From Rhododendron vialii (lineage: Eukaryota; Streptophyta; Magnoliopsida; Ericales; Ericaceae), in the NCBI RefSeq assembly GCF_030253575.1, contig NC_080562.1, positions 41,331,852-41,395,851 on the forward strand: 64,000 nucleotides of DNA, written 5' to 3'. This document shows positions 46,904 through 59,727 of this stretch, piece after piece. Every line of letters starts with the position of its first letter. Position 1 is the first letter of the stretch. The translations under genes and the position numbers were made by a program. The notes below the pieces were generated by a model that was not told the origin of the DNA, did no database searches, and was given only the letters and a program-made list of their open reading frames with translations.

Positions 46904-49900
46904 TTACAAGTTTGCCATCAACATAGCCCGGATCTTGGCTCTGAGTTCATCAGAGACCTCAGTAGCTTCCGAGGGCTGAGAAGGAGCTCTACCATCTCGA
47001 TAGGAACTTGATACATCCAGAGAAGCTTCCCTACTAACACCAGCAGCCACACTTCCTCTCGATTTGTCCGACATTTTTGAACTGATCTCTCCTTCCTCCA
47101 GCTCTTCTTCTGAATGAGATATCTTTCGATGCTTATTAGAACTGTCACGATGAAGATGCTCCTCATCAGAGGAGCTCTCATGCTTGTTCTTGGAAGAAGA
47201 ACGATGACCCTCCTTGTGCTTATGCCTGTCTCTATGGTGTCTTGAAGAACTATGAGATTTGTGCTTCTTCTTCCTTGAATGCTTTCGATTCCTTTCCTCT
47301 TCATAATCTTCTTCATCATCGTCTGATGAGCGATGCGACCGGTGCTTTTTCCTTGAGTGCTTGTGAACCCTTTCGTCTTCATAATCTTCTTCCTTATTGT
47401 CATCTTCTGATGAATGATAAGACCGGTGTTTTTTCCTAGAGTCCTTGTGATCCCTTTCATCTTCATCATCTTCTTGCCGTGAAGAGTGATGAGACCGGTG
47501 CTTTCTCCTAGCGTACCTGTAATCCCTTTCCTCTTTATCTTCTTCTTCTTCGCCTTCTTCACGTGAAGATCGACGAGACCGGTGCTTATTCCTTGATTTC
47601 TTGCGATCCTTTTCTTTTTCTTCTACTTCATCTTCACTGTCGTCGTCTTCATCATCTTCTTGTCGTCCTCCTTTGTCTAGCGCAGACTTTGACCGGTATT
47701 TCCTCTTTGATCTCCTTTCCTGGTACTCGTCAGAATACTTCTCAAATTTCTCCTTTTTAGCTGAATTATTAGCATCAACAGGAACAGAAATGCCTTCTTT
47801 TTCTTTACCAGCAAGATTAAAACCCAAATTACCAGAGGTAGATACCCCAGTTTCTTGCGGTTCTACTGATAAGCCACGCAATGGTTCAGTTTTCCCAGGT
47901 GCAGCTCCACTTTTCAACATGGCTACAAACTTTTTTGCCCGTTTTAGCCTCTCGGTCTTCAACCTCTGCTCTTTAGTCAAGTGTGCTTCCGAGGAGTCTG
48001 CCTCATTTGCCGCTTCAAGAGCTGCAGTCTTTGCAATATCCTTGGCAACTGAGCCAGGTGCAGTATTATCACCTGACTTTCGGATCTCACCTTCACTATT
48101 TCGACCATGACTGTCCCCATTTAATGATGTGGAGTTTGAAAAGAATCCGAAATTAGGGTTCTTAATGCCACGTGATGCAGCCTGAAGGATAGCTGCTGCT
48201 GCTGCTGCATCTACATTAACTCCAAACTGAGGCTGGGTTGTTTGGGAAGGTGGATCCTGCCCATCCTTCTTGGACTTTCCAATTACCATTCTAAACTTTT
48301 CTTTCCTATCAGCATCATATGGAATGTCATAACCAGCAGATCCTGAGGACAAAGAATCACTTCCCTTGGATAACCGAGTTTTCTTGTCCAGCCCATTCAT
48401 GACTGAATCATCCTTCTCAGAAATGAAGCTCTTGCCAATCAACTTCAACTGAAAATACAATAGAGAAACATGAATAAGAGAGTGGAAATGAAGGAAATTA
48501 TTGCAGCTCAGCATATCCAGCTAAAGGAAAGTCAAATATCCCCGGTACTCACGGAATGGATGATTAAGAAGAAAGAACTTCTAATATAGCTGTGCATCAC
48601 GTCATCAGACACAAAATGGTAACGTGCAAGCACAGAAAATCCTGGACAGCACAAAGTGCGTGATTTAGCTGCCATACATAGGTGTACATTCAATTTATCA
48701 ATAAATAACGAGTACAACAGAAGGGAACCAATTTGCACTCTAGCAAGGAGCAAAATACAACAAACAACCGAAGTAACTGTTACTACTCAAGATCAAGATC
48801 CCCAAAAACTCATTGACGTTAAAGAGATTTTAAGATTAGATAGGCAACAAAAAGTGAGCTCATGAGAAATAGTTGATTGTAAATTACACCTCATATTACG
48901 CAAGAAAGAAAAGAAGGAACCAGACCACCAGTTTATTGACATGTGCATGCTAAAAAATCTTAAACCCTACGAAGTTCTTTAATACAGCAAAACATTGAAA
49001 CTTCAGGAGATGAGAATAAATCCTGAGATGCAAGATGTTATGGAAATTCTTCGACTATGTTTAAGAAGGAAGACTCGTGAGAATATATTTAATACTAAGA
49101 AAACATGTGAGAATTAATAGCATAATCTAAAGCCAAAAATCTTGACAGAAAGAAGTTAGAAGATCAATCCTAACTTCCAAATAAACCTTTCAAACACCAT
49201 TTCTTATCCCAAGACTGTCAGGTAGACACTGGCAAGCAGAATGGTACACACGTATATGAAGAGAAAACTACCTCTTGAGCTTTTTGGAGCACTTTAACAT
49301 AGTAAGGGTGGTACTGGTTAGATGGCAGAAGGAATGGAAATCTCCCATGTTTGCTGTCTTGCTCAAGGAGTACTGCCTCAAACTGCTTCCCGTTTCTCAC
49401 AATAAATTCAACAATCTTATCAACCAATTTTTTCAATTCAGAAGGTGGCTCCAAAATCAATTGTTCAGTCTGAGACACGTTAGAAACAGCAGAATGCTGT
49501 GAAATATCCACAGCAGTCGAAAGTAAACCGGAAGTTTCACCTTTTTTCGTGCTGTTTGTAGTTCCAGACTTGGGTGCACAAGTGAAAGAATTCCTTTTTG
49601 GTATTTGAAACTTTTCTTTGGAAACAATTGAATGCTTGCCAAAAGCCTCATTTTTTCCATCTATATTTCTAGAGATATCAGTTTTCGCAAAACCAACAGA
49701 AACTGTTCCATCGCTAGCATCAAAGGTTTTCCCAGACAAAATTTCTTCAGATTCTGGGGCGACTTTGCCATCCTTATCTGCTCCATCCTCATCCTCACCT
49801 GACCCATAAACAGAACCCAGCAAAGAGAGAGCCCCAGCCACAACACCATCTGTCTGATTGCTCTCTGTATTACCTTTCTTCTCAGTTTCAGCTTTTCCAT

Positions 49901-52900
49901 CAGTACTAGACTGCACAAGATCCTGGTGATCAACAAGAAACCTAAAGTAGGCATGAAGATAATGATCAGGCATCAAGAAGCCAAATGTGGGGTTGTCTCC
50001 CTGTTTCACCCTCAGAACAATCTCTGACTGCCCACCATGTTTGCTGACAAACACTGCAGTCCTTGCAATTATCTGATGTACCTTCTCTGTTGGAGGCTGA
50101 ACAAACAACCAAACAAAAAAAGAAGGCTTCTCTTTTAAAGGGGGAAATTTCATAGGACAGCAAAAGTAACAGAAAAATAATACGAAACAGAATTCTTACT
50201 AGATAATATCAAGATAAACCCAATGAATCTGACATATATCTGGACACGATAAATGATCAAGCAACAAAACCTTACAACAGTATGTTTCATCCCATTGCTC
50301 TCAAGCAGTTAAGGTTTTGCAGGTTAAAGTAAGCAAAATTCTACAATTCCTAATCCCACCTGCACAGCCCTTGATCATGACATCAAAAGGAAACAAGGTG
50401 CCCATGAATGGCAACCTTTAGGTCACAAGAACTCCACCCTGCTCCGAGCATCTGAAAACTTAGACATGGTGAGCCTTAGAATAACACACGCACCTTTAGA
50501 CAATCATCATTTCGCCACATGGAGTAAGTATACTTAACAAATCAACTACACTATAGAGGTGAGGTGCCAGCACGACGGACAAGGTAAAGAAAATCGAGAA
50601 GCATTTACTTACTAGGCTTTGAAGTAAACTTTCGGGAACAGGGAAGGGCGGACAAAAACCCGAATTCCCCTGTCCATCATCCGAGTTCTTCTGATCAGCT
50701 GAATCCTCAGTGTTTCCATAGGAAAACGCAACATAATGATAGCCTCCTGCATCATCTGGTTTGGCTCCCTCATCTGTTTCTGCAAATAAAATGGAGATCC
50801 ACAATTAACTCACATACACTTGTATTAGCAGTAACAGTGTGAAAAGGTGCATAACAATTTGAAATTAATGTAGAAACCAGTGGGAATCAAATATAAAACA
50901 CTATAGTGAGGAAAAGATAATCTTACTTGGCACCGGGAGATGCAACTGTAGCAAACTAGATGTTCTTCCTGCAAACTCGAAAATCTATTGCAAAGAATTA
51001 TATACTATTATCATACATTAGAAACTAGGCTCCGTCTGCTAAGCCTTCCATAGGCCAGACAAACCCCCAAGAGTACAGAATACAACATTACCAAAATGCC
51101 GCTTTTACCCAACCAAATTTCATAAGGATTGCCAACATGTATATTAGTAAGTTAGGCTATCAAGGTTTCTTAAAACTAATGTCCTCCTGATAAAGGTCAA
51201 TATGTTAACCCATATCCATCAAGAAAGATCTGAAAACTATTGAAGGGATACAAACTTCTCTTTCAATAATAACAACACTTATGCTCCGTTTGTTTAGATG
51301 AATTTTAATAATTTATGTCGTTTGGCAGCACATAATATGCCAAAAGCCATTTCGGCTCTGTTTGGAAATTGGGGAAAGAGAGGGAAAAGAAGAGAAAGTA
51401 ACTAAGGAAATAAGAAGGAAAATTGAAGAGGAATTGAGAGAATAGTTGAATTGGAATTTGAAAATTTTCCTTCGCTTTTTAAGAACCAAACAGGGGGAGG
51501 AGAACTTTTAAAATGTTCTCTTCTTTTGCACTTCTTTCCACAAGTTCCAAACAGAGCCTAAATTTTACAACCTCAGCAGCAAAACAACTCACCATAGCAA
51601 ATTCAGTAAGTCAACTCAGAACATCAATTGTGTCATGCATGAACCCAGGCTCTAGCCTCTAAGTACCAACCAAAGGATGAACATCACCCATTTCGCTTGT
51701 TTAAGCATATTGCCACTGATTGACTCACATTCTAAGACCTTCGCATAGACAGTTTAAAGTTTTATTTCCAGCAAGTCAATTTAAGTCCTGACTATTTGGT
51801 TTCCAGGTAATTACTTCAACATAAATCTATCCAAACCTTAACATGTGAAAGACCTACTCACTAGACCAAGACTGCAACCACAAATGAACACTCAGGTAAT
51901 AATATATCAGTCCAACACTCCAACCACAACAGACGGTTCTGTGACTCTGTCCCATTCAAGACAAGGGAAAGAACAGTTCATACAACTTTTACAAACGAAT
52001 ACATTTAAGCAAGAAAAAGTATGTGTTCTATTTTCTTCACTTAGCAATTGCACAACAGATAAATTTCAATTAGTTTCCTTAGAACGTAAATGTCCTGACT
52101 CCTGATGAACAACACTACACCAGTAGTAACCATATCACTCGAGTGCAATTTAAGTATTCTGTCCTCGACTCCTCGTCCAACATAAATAGAGATCTTAACA
52201 ATAAGGATAGAGGTGATAAACGAGCCAAACGAGCCAAACGAGCCGAGCTGTTAGTTGTTCAAGCTTGATTTGAAAACTTAACGAGCTTCAAACCATGTTC
52301 AATCTTAGCTTGTTTATGAGACGAGTTGATCCCCAACGAGCTTTAATTGAGCCGACCAAGAGCCGATCCCAGAAAGCCTAAATTTTTCATAAATATGCGG
52401 GGCTCTCTGTTTTCTTGGGTAGATAATCTATCGTGTTTCATTTGGATAGTGAGTACTTTTCACAATAATTAGTCAAGTCAAGAATAATTATTAACATGGA
52501 GGAGCTGTTAGGATGGCATGGTAAGCCGAGCTGACTAATAACTTGTTCAAGGTTGGTTTAGAAACTTGGCAAGCTAAAAAAAACGTTCAAGCTCGGTTTG
52601 TCAATAAAGCAAACCAATCTAGAATGAGCTTTAAACGAACTAATACGAGCTCAAACTCGACTAGCTGGGTTCATTTATCGGCCTTAATTAGGGAGCAGTC
52701 AGCCAAGTCAAAAATAATACTCCAATCAATATGGAGGAGCATGCTAGGATGGCTTGGTTTAAAAACTTAACTAGCTTTAAAAAAAAATGTTCAAGCTTGG
52801 TTTGTTTATACAGCAAACTGATATAGAATGAGCTTTTAACAAACAAACATGAGCTCAAACTCGAGTAGCTTGATTCGTTTATCGGCCTTAATTAGGGAGC

Positions 52901-53250
52901 AGTCAGCCAAAGTACAGGGGGGAAATAGCAATAAAATATGTACAGAAACATAAACCTACACTGATAATTCATAATATACCTTGTTCATCGGATGGCGGCG
53001 GGAGATCGAGGAATCGTTCGTGATCGAGCTCGGATTCAATCGAAGAATCGGAAGGGGGAGAAGAGTGCTGCGTCTGCTGAGGGTTGCGCCGCCGCCTGGG
53101 CGGCGGAGGGCTGGAGAGGAGGTGGCGGACGTCGTAGCGGTCGATGAGGAGAGAGTTCCAGTCGACGAGGGCGTCTGTGGAGTTGACGAACGACGCCGTC
53201 GCGTCGTCGTCGAAGAGGAGGGCGTGGCGCCCCACTACTTCCAGATCCAT
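46904..53250 (-). CDS. SWAP/SURP-domain splicing regulator, SFSWAP-like (5 exons)
   Basis: Exons: 53250-52980, 50968-50927, 50779-50613, 50096-49272, 48448-46904, giving 949 residues in one frame. The N-terminus (VVGRHALLFDDD, DRYDVRHLL, YHYVAFSYGN) is the DRY_EERY domain of suppressor-of-white-apricot homologues. Two SURP modules follow: about residues 166-216 (VHQIIARTAVFV ... HYLHAYFRFL) and 381-435 (KKLVDKIVEFIVRNGKQFE ... HPYYVKVL). The C-terminal half is rich in Lys, Arg, Ser and Glu/Asp, with serial KHRSxxSS blocks, and ends DELRAKIRAMLMANL. SURP modules bind SF1/U2-type splicing partners, so a nuclear pre-mRNA splicing role is expected from the family. The closest Arabidopsis type is the DRY_EERY SWAP protein. 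Intron 1 holds a MITE and a duplication. Confidence 0.93.
51354..51558. mobile_element. MITE in SWAP gene intron 1
   Basis: A 205-bp element with perfect 14-bp terminal repeats GGCTCTGTTTGGAA and TTCCAAACAGAGCC. The interior is purine-rich on the left and pyrimidine-rich on the right, so it folds back partly. The target duplication is unclear. Confidence 0.7.
52498..52910. repeat. Tandem duplication (~235/178 bp) in SWAP gene intron 1
   Basis: Copies beginning GGAGGAGC at 52498 and 52733 both run through 'gagctcaaactcga' to 'attagggagcagtcagccaa'. The sequence belongs to a dispersed 'gagccgagctcgaac' repeat family also present at about 52210-52380. Confidence 0.75.
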
Positions 53251-53330
53251 TTCTTTGATACGGATCGATCGTAGACCTAACCTATACGTGTTTGCGTATT
53301 GTATGGGGAGTATTCGAAGAAACCCTAGAG

Positions 53331-53368
53331 CCCTGAGGGCCTTTTTGTCTGATCAAAAAAAAAAAAAA
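53331..53368 (+). mobile_element. Micro-insertion with poly(A) and ~10-bp target duplication
   Basis: CCCTGAGGGCCTTTTTGTCT then GATC plus an A run lie between two copies of AACCCTAGAG (53321-53330 and 53369-53378), about 80 bp upstream of the SWAP start codon. The ATC-poly(A) end resembles the LINE tail at 7747-7822. Confidence 0.6.
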
Positions 53369-53378
53369 AACCCTAGAG

Positions 53379-54257
53379 GAAGAAATGGCAGAGAGAGAGA
53401 GAGAAGAGGGGCAGGCCTCTGCGCAGAGGAACGAAGAAGTTATTTTTCCCTATTTCGTTTTTTCCTTTTGATTTGTGGAATTTGCATTGGAGCCCCCAAG
53501 TTGTAGTTATTTCCCGTTCTTTTACTTTTGATTGCCCTCCATTTTGACAAAATTTCGGATACAGTTGTTATTCGTATCTCTCGTTTTATGTACGTGTGGC
53601 TCTCATCTGATGATGAGCGTTATAAATAATTGTTGTATCTAAATTTTTCCTATCCATTATAGTCTTAATCTTTTGGGTTTTTTTTTTTTTGCTTATTTGA
53701 AAATCAATAATGAATAAACAAAGTTATTTAGATGAGATGAGTTATTATTTTGCTTATTTAATACTGTAGGACTTTGGTATTAGTTACTTGAAATAAATAA
53801 AATATACAAAATAGAAGCCAAGGAATTTTTTCTCGTAGTTTTTTAGGTTGTTGCTCATATACATTCTAATATATTTTTGAATGAAAACAATCACCACAAC
53901 CCTTTTAATTATTACGTTGTCTTACCGAATACTATTCAAAACTTTTTTTTCTTGCAAAAAAAATCATAACAATAATTTTTTCTCGCAAAAAAATCATAAC
54001 TATAATTTTTTCTTGCAAAAAAATCATAAAAATCAATTTATAGATTGAGAAAATGATATTTAAAAATTGCTGAGACATTAATTCCATACTTAATAAAAAA
54101 TTCCTGTGGATTTAGATATGGAAATGAAGGTTTTCAGTTGAAAATGAATAATGAAAATTCCGAAAGATAATACTGTAATATTTTCAATCTCCATTTTATG
54201 ATTTTCGGTTGGAAATGCTCTTATTGGTCTTTTTCATTTACTTTTATGTGGATTTCC
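53379..54257. other. Intergenic spacer between divergent genes
   Basis: AT-rich DNA upstream of the SWAP gene. 53944-54030 has three spaced copies of 'aattttttcttgcaaaaaaatcataa' variants. No gene seen. Confidence 0.4.
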
Positions 54258-54660
54258 TAACAGCATTCACAATAGGTTTAGTAACTAGTGTTTTAATTGT
54301 GTGTTAAAACATAGCAAACAAAAAAATATATTTTTTGGCACAATGTTTGTATTTTTTTGTGTGTTAGAATGTGTTAAATCTAGTAGTCTGCTAAGTTTGG
54401 CAAAGAAACTATCAAACAATAAGTGGATCCCATCTCTATAAATACAAACACCAACCATAAAACATAAATGTTCATTTCTCTTAATACACATTTGTGGGAC
54501 CCATTTTTATCCTAATACTCAAACCCCACTGTAGATGCTCTAACACACTCATAAGTTAGCAATGCCTAACACACATTTGTAAGATCCATTTTTATCTTAA
54601 TATACACTTTAACAAATATTTTGACACACACATTTAACACACCCATTATGGATGCTCTTA
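54258..54660. mobile_element. MITE of ~400 bp upstream of the PLP-homeostasis gene
   Basis: Ends TAACAGCATTCACAATAGG and CCATTATGGATGCTCTTA are imperfect terminal repeats of the common 'agagcatccacaatgg' plant MITE type. The interior has repeated 'taacacacatttg' motifs. The end of another copy may be the isolated 'taagagcatcaacattg' near 20163. Confidence 0.55.
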
Positions 54661-54971
54661 AGGTCTCAAACCTCGCTATCAACTCATTTGAAGCCGGTCC
54701 ATGAAGAGCAATTGCTCTGACTTGAGTTTTTCCCAAGTGAGCGGTGAAATTGATCCCATAATTAGTTGATGGACGAGTAAACTAGTCTGTACACCGGAGT
54801 TATTAAAAAAAATATTTCCTTTAAACATAACAGGGCCTTAAAATGTCAAATCACGTTAACTACCAACCACAACTTCATCAGTTGGATTATACAAACGACC
54901 CAGAAACGAGCGATCCGAAGGACAAATCGGAAAAACTCGGACAAATAAGTGAGGCGGAGAGAAATCAAAGA

Positions 54972-55199
54972 ATGGTGATGGCTGCTCCCGCCTTGGAGGG
55001 TGCGGCCGTGACGGCCCTGCGTGCGGTGCTCCACCGAGTCCGTCAGGCCGCGGAGAAATCCGGCCGCAGGGCCGATGACGTGAGGGTGGTGGCAGTGAGC
55101 AAGACCAAACCCATCTCTCTCATCCACCAAGTCTACGACGCAGGTCATCGCTGCTTCGGCGAGAACTATGTCCAAGAAATTATCGACAAAGCACCTCAG

Positions 55200-55276
<77 letters not shown>

Positions 55277-58003
55277 CGCATATACACTAGACGGTCGAGC
55301 AAGCACGATGCGGGTGAAAATCTTGTTATGCAAAAAATGAAAAGAGAAAAATACTGTCTAATTTTGGTTAATCTGCAATGGAATTTGGGATGTGAAAGTA
55401 GAAAGGATAGGAGAAAGAATTTGGGTGGCATTTTTTTCCCTTCCTTTCTTGGCAGTTTTTTAGGCAGTTTAACGGTAGTTTGGATAAAAAAAAAAAAGTG
55501 AGTCAGCCTCAAAGCCTCAAAACTGATGTTCATGTTGGAAGATATGTTTACTTTTTATGATAAAATCAATAAAATATGAAGGCATTAACATCAAAATGCA
55601 AAACCTGGAAATGATGGAATCAAAATGGTGATCAAGATGAGTGTGGCACTTCGTTAGAATTGAGATTGTGGGGACCGGGAAATGACTTATATTTGGATTG
55701 TTGAACGTTTGCAGCTTCCTGAGGACATTGAGTGGCATTTTGTTGGGCATTTGCAGAGCAATAAAGTGAAATCCCTACTGGGTATCCATCTCTTTCGATG
55801 TTTCAGTAGTGCTCCTTTTATTGCATGAATACTTCTCAATTGCTTCCCCGACCATACCCATTTCGGTTGTAATAAAAAAAAAAAAGGAAAATGATAATGC
55901 ACCCGCACTTATACTTCCCACGTGTCTGGCGTCTCGTGTCCTAAATCCAGGTGCCTTTCAACTAATGCCCATGAATTGGGCAGCTCTTTTGCTTCATTAA
56001 TGAATTCTACAGGGTTCCAATGCCATGTTATTCACATATTCCAATTTTTTTTGCCAGAACCATATATCTGAGTTTTCACCACACAAGTGTGCACGCGTGT
56101 GTTGGGGAAAATATAAAATCTCCCCCAATCCCTGATTTGTGGTGTCGTGCATTTTGCCTTATCTGTTCTCCATTTTCATGAAGAATGGTGCATAATATCA
56201 AGGTCTGAAGGCTTTACTTTCCCTATGCAGCTGCAGTCCCTAGTCTTGCCATGGTTGAGGGTGTAGATAATGAGAAGGTAATAATTCCATCCCTTTAATT
56301 GTTTAGGAAGGCAAAAATTCGATGCTCTTTCAATGAGAGTTGATCTGTTTACAGCTTGCAAATCATCTTGATCGCACAATCTCAACCCTTGGAAGAAAGC
56401 CTTTGAGTGTCTTAGTCCAAGTAAATACAAGTGGAGAAGAATGTAAGTACGATGAACTAATTTCACTGCTTTTTACGCGAAGTTATCATGGAAATATTAT
56501 TAGCTGAAAATCAGATGAAGAATTGGGATCACCTGATTTCCTCTTATGTAACGTTTGTGGTTTCTGGATTATCTTCTTATGATTATAATCTCAACAAAAC
56601 CAATTGCAAGACAGGAATGCTGTTTCCAATTAGATTTTGGAAGGACAGAGTTCTGACATTTACCAACTTACTTATGAGGTCATGTAACCCTGTAGCTGCT
56701 TTTCCTGCTACTTACTCTTTAGATACGTCACCCTGTCTTGTTTTCTAAAAACTACTGAATTTAGACTTTGGCCAATGGTGCTTAATTGCCTAACGAGTAT
56801 GAAACAAAAGAAGTGTTGTTTGTTTCGGATAGATAGCATGCTTGCCTCAACTATCTGGCATTCAGGGTGTTTTCGTTATTCTAGTGCTTATTGGTTCCTT
56901 TTCAGCACAGACTCAAGAGTTCCTTTCAACAGCACAAATTGACCACCAATTAATCATTGTGCTATAATTGCAGCAAAATCTGGTGTTGATCCATCACGCT
57001 GTGTAGAGCTTGTGAAGCACGTTAAGCTTGGTTGCCCGAACCTTCAGTTCTCTGGCTTAATGACAATAGGGATGCCCGACTATTCATCAACTCCGGAAAA
57101 CTTTAGGGTAATATCTTCTCCTGTTCTGAAGTTTTCAGAAACCTTGTAATATAAAGGCTATTTGATCACAGGGAATCTGTATCTTCCATAGAAAGAATGT
57201 TGATGCTCGTGGTGCATATATTTAAACTTGAAACTAGGAAGAAGTTGCCCTACAAGCTATTTTCATTCACCTGTGGTGTTAGAATAACCTATTGTTGCAT
57301 TATACTAGTTTGTTTTCCCATAAGTTTTGTATGCTCTAGCTCTTGTTTTCCATCTGTTCAATTGGTTAGATTGCTTTCTGAGGATCAGTCTGTGTCATGA
57401 TTCAACAGACCCTATCAAACTGTAGAACTGAGGTGTGCAAGGCCCTTGGAATGGCAGAGAATCAATGTGAGCTGTCAATGGGCATGTCCGGTGACTTTGA
57501 GCAAGCGGTAAGTGGTATATGGTAAATTGAGGTGGAACTTTTCTGTTATAATGGATGTGAATTTAGTTCTTCCTTCAACATAATTGCACAAAGGTGGTGG
57601 GTTCCAATACAAAGTACTCACGATCACGAGAAATGATGTATAGATGTTGGATATGATTACCATGGTGGTCTCTTGTTGTTGGTGCTGGAGTTATTCTCAG
57701 AAAACTATACATTCTCTAGCCACTCGAAAGTTCATATTGCTGAAGATGACTGCTGGTAGAAATTAAAGAAACTCTTACATCTCTATCAATATTTCTTTTG
57801 GAGAAAGTCATGAATTTTCTTGCACTTAGGCAAGGTCTTTGAAACTCTTTCTAATGGATTTGTATCTCTCTTTTGGAATCAAGGACCAAAAAAGTCTTCG
57901 CTGACAACTGCGTTTTCTGATGCTGCAGATTGAAATGGGCAGTACAAATGTGAGAATTGGATCAACCATATTTGGACCAAGAGATTACACCAGGAAAAAG
58001 TAG
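54972..58003 (+). CDS. PLPBP: Pyridoxal phosphate homeostasis protein (YggS/PROSC family, 7 exons)
   Basis: Exons: 54972-55199, 55715-55781, 56231-56277, 56355-56442, 56974-57107, 57409-57507, 57929-58003, giving 245 residues. Family motifs appear in order: [11 protein letters not shown] with the PLP-binding Lys44, [42 protein letters not shown], and [27 protein letters not shown]. The protein is a one-domain TIM-barrel PLP carrier thought to buffer free PLP and affect amino-acid metabolism; it has no known catalytic activity. The start was chosen at MVMAAPA, since relatives begin just there; two codons on is a second ATG. The frame is open upstream to an ATG at 54843, but those 43 residues are not conserved. 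Intron 1 begins with a CT/C tract. Confidence 0.93.
55205..55274. repeat. (CT)18 followed by a run of 34 cytosines
   Basis: CT dinucleotides run from 55205 to 55240, then C from 55241 to 55274, only a few bases inside intron 1 after the GT donor at 55200. It is a pure polypyrimidine strand with triplex/i-motif potential. Confidence 0.95.
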
Positions 58004-59322
58004 TAGTCTTTGTGTATCATTGTATCTAGCTCCTACCTTGAATCTGGCAACACACCTCGTGTAAGTTTAATTGATAGATCCTAGCAACACCAGACGCCTC
58101 GTCTTTCCATCATCAAACCAAGTACAGATTCAACTGTGAAAATGTTATTATTATTTGTACACATTTTATCAGGATCCGAGATTTAGGAGGATTCCATTCG
58201 TATATAAAGGTTGAGTGTACTGTAACTGTAGGTATCACAGTTTGTGAGTTTATCCTCATTCGGGATAGTTGTTTCAGAAAAGTTATATTTGGCATATGAA
58301 AAACTAAAATCTCGATTAGAGATTTTTATTTTTATTTTTTCCTTTTTCGAATGGCCAAAACTTCTCGATTGGAGATCTTACCATGGCTAATAAAATATTA
58401 CACTGCAATGCCAAGTGAAAATGAACTGCATGCCATGTTTCAGTATCAACTGTCAAGTTTTGTTGCGTAATGGCGGTGTGGTGCTGCGTGGCCTTCAGAA
58501 ATTAGTCTTGAACACCTAAATTCTGGTAGTTAATATCACACTCTTTTTTTTTTTCCAGAGTTAATGTCACGCTCGACATCTGGTTTCTAGAATTTGATTT
58601 CAAAAGCATCTTTCGAAGGGAGCACGAGCACATATATAGTTGAGCGTGTTGTTCATCGGTCAAGAGTAATAATCTCAATTTTTTTTATTCGTAAGGAACT
58701 GAAAATATACTTCGGTTTAAGTGATCGTATGGTAACAAAATGGCAGTACCCTACTACTTTTCTGCCTTCTTTGTGTTTTTTATTTATTTATCATACAATG
58801 CGTATTTTCCAAGGCATAAGATACAGCAGTACTTCTTCAGAATAACTATTTATCAAGAGTACTGTTCTTGTCGTTTTTTTTAATAGTAATAAAAACAAAC
58901 TGTAACATGTGAACATAAAATCTATGGAGCCCCAAAATTAGATAGAACGTGAGGGCCCAATGGGCTGCATCCTTGACTCGGCACAATGCATATGCCCAAA
59001 GTCGGCCCATAATCTAAGTTTTGTTATCCATTATAGTAGGGGCATTTTTTTAAAATAAAACCCGACCTATCAGCTAAACTGATCCTTTTCAGACCGAGAA
59101 TTGTTGTACTTGGTCTGGCGTTGCGGTCCATTGGTTTGGATACGGTTCTAAAAGAATAAAAATTATTAATTTTGATTCGGTTATGGACTATCAACTTAAA
59201 GACTGTTATTTTACTAGAAAGGTATATGTGTATTTTGATTTGGTAACTTACTTTTTTTCTTAATAAGTTAATAAATAGCATTTATTTAGTTTTTTTAATA
59301 CGTACCACCGTATATATATGGG
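58004..59322. other. 3' flank and spacer, no gene
   Basis: It begins with the likely 3' UTR of the PLP-homeostasis gene, then AT-rich DNA without protein-like ORFs. A micro-insertion is listed separately. Confidence 0.4.
58544..58558 (-). mobile_element. Micro-insertion: poly(T)CCAG with 16-bp target duplication
   Basis: About 15 bp (T run then CCAG) separate AGTTAATATCACACTC (58528-58543) from AGTTAATGTCACGCTC (58559-58574); the two copies differ at two positions. Interpreted as a nearly empty retroposon end. Confidence 0.5.
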
Positions 59323-59727
59323 GGGTTCAGTTTCTGTCCAGTTTTTTTACTGTCCAGTCCGGTCCAGTTTTGGGTCCACAACAATGATTGGAATCGTTCA
59401 TTTTGTAGAGCTCGTCGAATGTCATCCATGCCAAAAATTAGCTTGATCAAACATCAATGGGTACATGGGCGAAACATATTTGTACAAGAAAAAAGCGATG
59501 ACAAAAATTAAGTTGAAATTAATAATTGCCATTTTTTTCAAGTACAAATCTATTTCGTTCATGTACCTATTGATGTTTGATCAAGCTAATTTTTGACATA
59601 GATGACATATTCGACGAGCTCTACAAAATGAATAATTCTGATCATTGTTGTGAGCTCATCCCAGGCCCACAACGGCCCAAAACTGAACGGGACTGGATCG
59701 TAAAAAAACTGGACAGGAACTGATTCC
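59323..59727. mobile_element. Palindromic MITE just upstream of the copia LTR
   Basis: Arms of ~200 bp: GGTTCAGTTTCTGTCCAG on the left is mirrored by CTGGACAGGAACTGATTCC on the right. Inner arms share 'catcaatgggtacatg' and 'gacgagctctacaaaatgaa' with their complements. It shares the inner 'tgatcaagctaatttttg' motif with family B, so the two may be related. Confidence 0.7.

Noticed and set aside
47601..48110. 169-codon plus-strand ORF
   Set aside because: Antisense shadow of the SWAP gene's repetitive last exon.
54843..55340. Unspliced 165-codon PLPBP ORF reading into the C run as a polyproline tail
   Set aside because: The donor at 55200 and the downstream exons restore the full conserved protein; the Ser-Leu and Pro runs are intron repeats.
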